A stretch of 64,000 bases of DNA from an uncultured Opitutia bacterium. GTDB taxonomy: Bacteria; Verrucomicrobiota; Verrucomicrobiia; Opitutales; UBA953. The notes below the pieces were generated by a model. It was not told the DNA's origin and made no database searches. It worked only from the letters and a program-made list of their open reading frames with translations. Both the position numbers and the translations under genes were made by a program. The DNA is taken from positions 248,001 through 312,000 of the forward strand of contig CAIOAN010000012.1 of assembly GCA_903855995.1 (NCBI GenBank), read 5' to 3'. Shown here in pieces: positions 61,312 to 64,000 of the stretch. Each line of letters begins with the position of its first letter. Within the stretch, counting starts at the first letter, position 1.

Positions 61312-62340
61312 TCAGACGACGTCGACGATCGCCTTGATCACGCCTGATTCTGGCTTCAGCCAAGTCGGGAAGACCGCGATCATGTCATCGAACTTCGCGT
61401 GGTGCGTGATCCAAGGCTTGGTGTCGATCACGCCGTCCTCGATAAGCTTGATGATGCGTGCAAAGTCCTTCGTGTGTGCGTTACGGCTGGCCATGATGGT
61501 CAGCTCCCGACGATGCAGCAGTGGGGCGTGCGGGAAGGTGAGTTCTTGTTGCGTGATGCCCACATAGACTACGCGGGCGGCGAACGTCGCATAGGCGAAG
61601 CAGGCCACCATCGATTTGTTGCTGCCCGTCGCATCAATGACGACATCGGCCAGCTGCCCGTTCGTCAGCGCGGCAAGGGCGGGGACTTCCGAGCCGTCTC
61701 CCTTCGCCTGAATCACCGCATCGACCTTCATGACATCGGTGCAGAACTTCAAGCGATCCGCGTTCATGTCCATGACGACGCACTTCGCGCCGGAGACCTT
61801 GACGAACTCGACGGCCGAAAGGCCGATTGGGCCCGCGCCGATGACCAGGACGGTCTCACCGGCCTTAGGGGCGGCGCGGTCGACGGCGTGACAGCCGATG
61901 GCGAGCGTCTCGACGAGCGCGAGCTGGTCGTAGGAAAGCTTCGTGGAGGTGTGCAGCTTGCGAGCCGGGAGCAGGAATTTTTCCGCCATGCCGCCGTCGC
62001 ACATCACGCCCAGCGTGAGATGCTTTTCGCAGCAGTTGGTGTAACCTCGGCGGCAACTGTAACACTGTTGGCAATTGATATACGGCTCGACCGAACAGCG
62101 GTCGCCGATTTTGACGTTCTGCACGCCCTCGCCAATGGCAATCACCTCGACACCCAGTTCGTGGCCGGGGATGCGCGGGTACGAATAGAAGGGCATTTTC
62201 CCGAGATAGCCTCCGTAGTCGGTGCCGCAGATACCGATGCGGTGGACGCGCACGACCGCCTCGCCCGGGCCAGGAGCGGGCGGCTCCGGAATATCGATGC
62301 GGACGAACTGCTGCGGCTGGTCGAGACGAATGGCTTTCAT
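61312..62340 (-). CDS. Zinc-binding alcohol dehydrogenase family protein
   Basis: A 342-residue medium-chain dehydrogenase. The catalytic zinc site uses Cys in GICGTDYGGYLG and His in PGHELGVEV. The structural zinc has four Cys in NCQQCYSCRRGYTNCCE. The cofactor motif is VLVIGAGPIGLSAVEF. By position it oxidises a sugar acid or L-fucose intermediate, for example 2-keto-3-deoxy-L-fuconate. It starts 4 bp after the aldo/keto reductase. Confidence 0.85.
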   Translation of the reverse strand: MKAIRLDQPQQFVRIDIPEPPAPGPGEAVVRVHRIGICGTDYGGYLGKMPFYSYPRIPGHELGVEVIAIGEGVQNVKIGDRCSVEPYINCQQCYSCRRGYTNCCEKHLTLGVMCDGGMAEKFLLPARKLHTSTKLSYDQLALVETLAIGCHAVDRAAPKAGETVLVIGAGPIGLSAVEFVKVSGAKCVVMDMNADRLKFCTDVMKVDAVIQAKGDGSEVPALAALTNGQLADVVIDATGSNKSMVACFAYATFAARVVYVGITQQELTFPHAPLLHRRELTIMASRNAHTKDFARIIKLIEDGVIDTKPWITHHAKFDDMIAVFPTWLKPESGVIKAIVDVV

Positions 62341-62344
62341 CGGC

Positions 62345-63277
62345 TTAGTTGTTCTCCTTGAGGCCTTCCAGGTGCCCGAGGTTCTTCACCGGGGCGAAAA
62401 TCTGGAGCACTTCCGTGAGCAGCTGGCGATCGACCGGCTCCTCGGCCCACTTGGCCCAGTTGCGGATGTTAGTGGGGTTCGCGCTACCCGAGACCGTCGT
62501 GGTGATGTCTTCATGCATCAGCGAAAACTGCAGGGCGACCTTGGCGATATCGACGCCCTTGGAGGCGCAATGGGCGGCGGCGGCGCGGGCGGCGGCCTTG
62601 ACGTTCTCGGGCTCCTTGAGCCAGGCGGGCAAAGGCGCGTTGGTGAGCAAGCGGGCGCTAAAAGGGCCGGCATTCATCACGCCGATGCCCTTGGCTTTCA
62701 GATAGGGCACCGTCTCATCGGCAAAGCGGGTGTTCTGGAGCGTGTACTGGTTATAGCTCAGCACGCAGTCCACGTCGGTCTGGTCGCAGATGAATTTGAA
62801 GATTTTCTGCGGGTAGCCGCTGAAACCGAGGGCGCGAATCTTGCCGGCCTGCTTGGCTTTGCGCAGCGCGGGAATCGTCTCGTCGACAATCTGCTGCATC
62901 GGGACGAACTCGATATCGTGACAGAGGGCGATATCAAGGTGGTCCGTGCCGAGGCGGTGCAGGGAGACGTCGATACTTTCCGCGACGCGCCGGGCGCTGA
63001 AGTCGAAATGCGCGAGGTCGTAGCGGCCGAGTTTAGTGCATAACGTATAACTATCGCGCGGGACGCCGCGGAGGGCGACGCCCAGGAGTACTTCAGATAT
63101 GCCGCGGCCGTAGAAGGGCGAGGTGTCGATGAAGTTGAGGCCGCAGTCGAGGGCGACCTGGACGGACTTCAAGGCGTCGTCGAGGGCGACACTGCGGAAT
63201 TCCTGGCCGAGCGACGAGGCGCCGAAACTCAGGATGGGTAGATTGATCCCGGTCTTGCCGAGCGGACGCGTTTTCAT
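62345..63277 (-). CDS. Aldo/keto reductase, L-fucose/L-galactose dehydrogenase-like
   Basis: A 310-residue (beta/alpha)8 enzyme. The catalytic Asp and Tyr are in NFIDTSPFYGRGISEVLLG, the Lys in LCTKLGRYD and the His in IALCHDIEF. It resembles D-threo-aldose or L-galactose dehydrogenases and would oxidise L-fucose to L-fuconolactone with NAD(P)+. It is one of five genes in an apparent fucose operon. Confidence 0.85.
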   Translation of the reverse strand: MKTRPLGKTGINLPILSFGASSLGQEFRSVALDDALKSVQVALDCGLNFIDTSPFYGRGISEVLLGVALRGVPRDSYTLCTKLGRYDLAHFDFSARRVAESIDVSLHRLGTDHLDIALCHDIEFVPMQQIVDETIPALRKAKQAGKIRALGFSGYPQKIFKFICDQTDVDCVLSYNQYTLQNTRFADETVPYLKAKGIGVMNAGPFSARLLTNAPLPAWLKEPENVKAAARAAAAHCASKGVDIAKVALQFSLMHEDITTTVSGSANPTNIRNWAKWAEEPVDRQLLTEVLQIFAPVKNLGHLEGLKENN

Positions 63278-63288
63278 GGTGCGAAAGT

Positions 63289-63735
63289 TTAGGCCGTGCG
63301 GCAGCCAACGGTGAGGAGCACGTTACCCCAGAGGGCTTGGTCGCCGGTCTGGATGGTGAGAATGTGGTCGGCGGATTCGACGGCCTTGTAGAAATCCCAC
63401 TTCAGCACGGGGTGCAGCTCGAGTTTGAGCCCGGCGGCTTTCACTTCCTGGCGGAACTCAGCCCAGACGGGTGGCTCCCCCTTCTGCGCGTAGGGATCGT
63501 CGGCCGGGATCCCCATCGTGTTGACGGCGTCAACTGGCACCGCGCTAAGCACCGCCCGGAGCACTTGGGCGACGGTCGGGATGCCGGGTGAGAGATTCAA
63601 TGAGACCAGTTCGGCGTTGGGGCCGCGCTTCGTCCAGGCAGGATAATTACCATCAGCGATGAGAATCACGGAGTGGTGGCCAGCACGGCCGAGCACTTCG
63701 TTGATCTTGGGATGAATGAGCTGGTGCTTGAGCAT
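63289..63735 (-). CDS. fucU: RbsD/FucU family sugar mutarotase
   Basis: A 148-residue protein. INEVLGRAGHHSVILIADGN with the catalytic His, VLSAVPVDAVNTMGIPADDP and HILTIQTGDQALWGNVLL match FucU. It interconverts alpha- and beta-L-fucose, providing the anomer used by the dehydrogenase. It precedes the aldo/keto reductase by 11 bp. Confidence 0.9.
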   Translation of the reverse strand: MLKHQLIHPKINEVLGRAGHHSVILIADGNYPAWTKRGPNAELVSLNLSPGIPTVAQVLRAVLSAVPVDAVNTMGIPADDPYAQKGEPPVWAEFRQEVKAAGLKLELHPVLKWDFYKAVESADHILTIQTGDQALWGNVLLTVGCRTA

Positions 63736-63739
63736 GGTC

Positions 63740-64000
63740 TTAGCGGGGTAAGTGTTGGCGGATCACCTTGATTGTCTGAGCGGCAGCGGCTTCGGGGTCG
63801 GGCAGCGGGAGGATTTCGCCGGAAAGATACCCCGCGAAGCCGAGGGACTGCAGGGCCGCGATGACAGGGGCGGCCTCCGTGTGGCCGAAGCCGATGGCCC
63901 GACGATTACTGTCGGCGAAATGGACATGGCCGACATGGCGGCCGCAGGCGCGCAAAGTCTCTGCATTGGAGATTTCCTCGATGTTCATGTGGAACAGGTC
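63740..64000 (-). CDS. Sugar phosphate isomerase/epimerase family (TIM barrel), 5' end outside window
   Basis: The last 86 codons of a xylose-isomerase-like TIM-barrel protein are visible. The segment DLFHMNIEEISNAETLRACG followed by HVGHVHFADSNRRAIGFGH and GYLSGEILPLPDPEAAA fits the metal site and C-terminus of this family. It ends 4 bp before fucU and probably belongs to the same pathway, but its substrate cannot be set from the fragment. Confidence 0.8.
   Translation of the reverse strand, partial: DLFHMNIEEISNAETLRACGRHVGHVHFADSNRRAIGFGHTEAAPVIAALQSLGFAGYLSGEILPLPDPEAAAAQTIKVIRQHLPR

Overview
The window reads as chromosomal DNA of a high-GC Gram-negative bacterium. The best guess is Verrucomicrobiota, perhaps an Opitutales relative. 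The hints are an exosortase-associated EpsI-type protein beside an amidotransferase-type asparagine synthase, an L-fucose catabolic operon, a GbsR-type regulator, and a near absence of purine-rich Shine-Dalgarno sequences (leaders are pyrimidine-rich). No rRNA or other decisive marker is present, so the taxonomy is inference.

Layout. From 1 to about 41.5 kb, almost every gene lies on the minus strand and belongs to one large surface-glycan locus. It includes dTDP-sugar genes (rmlA, rmlB, fdtA/fdtB/fdtC-like: a dTDP-3-acetamido-3,6-dideoxyhexose route), UDP-ManNAc/ManNAcA genes (wecB, wecC), GDP-L-fucose genes (gmd, fcl), KDO genes (kdsD, kdsB), two further DegT/PglD-type amino-sugar genes, several glycosyltransferases, a Wzx-type flippase, a Wzy-type polymerase, an O-antigen ligase, a GtrA/GtrB-like set, a heparinase-like protein, a bi-domain oxidoreductase, and two acyl-carrier gene sets (KAS III + ACP; AMP-ligase + SDR + ACP). 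At 2.9-5.2 kb a low-GC three-gene cassette (ATP-grasp, HAD, methyltransferase with an in-frame TGA) sits between fdtA and fdtB. From 41.7 to 44 kb lie a GbsR-like regulator, tRNA-Glu, a small membrane protein, an orphan OmpR-type response regulator and a glutaredoxin. From 44.4 to 64 kb there is ordinary housekeeping and mixed content: a DegT aminotransferase, lgt, a CorC-type protein, pabB/pabC-like genes, an M24 peptidase, YetF-like protein, two tRNA-Gly, HNH nuclease, RodZ-like HTH protein, M50 protease, ROK kinase, SRAP and SlyX-like proteins. The end is an L-fucose degradation operon that runs off the right edge.

The most unusual content is non-coding. Fourteen intergenic gaps between 8.4 and 44.4 kb are filled by composite repeats. 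They are built from a small set of modules, called here a (AGGCTCGGAGGCTCAG), b (GGTTGACAAGTTGACCAG), c (a 125-bp foldback), d (GGTGGCGGGTGGCAGG), e (AAGCTGGCACGTGGG), f (GCGGTTAGCGGTTGG) and g (GTGCAAAGGTG). Most modules are short 7-9 nt repeats. The fullest elements are nested palindromes of the order e-a-b-c-b'-a'. Copies of c show compensatory changes between their two arms, four genes take their TAG stop from module a' and a fifth takes its TGA from b', and module e lies just upstream of the start of five genes. At 14.7-15.5 kb a d-type inverted repeat encloses a S23/four-helix-bundle gene, an arrangement resembling the intervening sequences of some 23S rRNA genes. No such elements were seen in 45-64 kb. 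They separate the glycan genes into cassettes and are the best candidate for an undescribed system.
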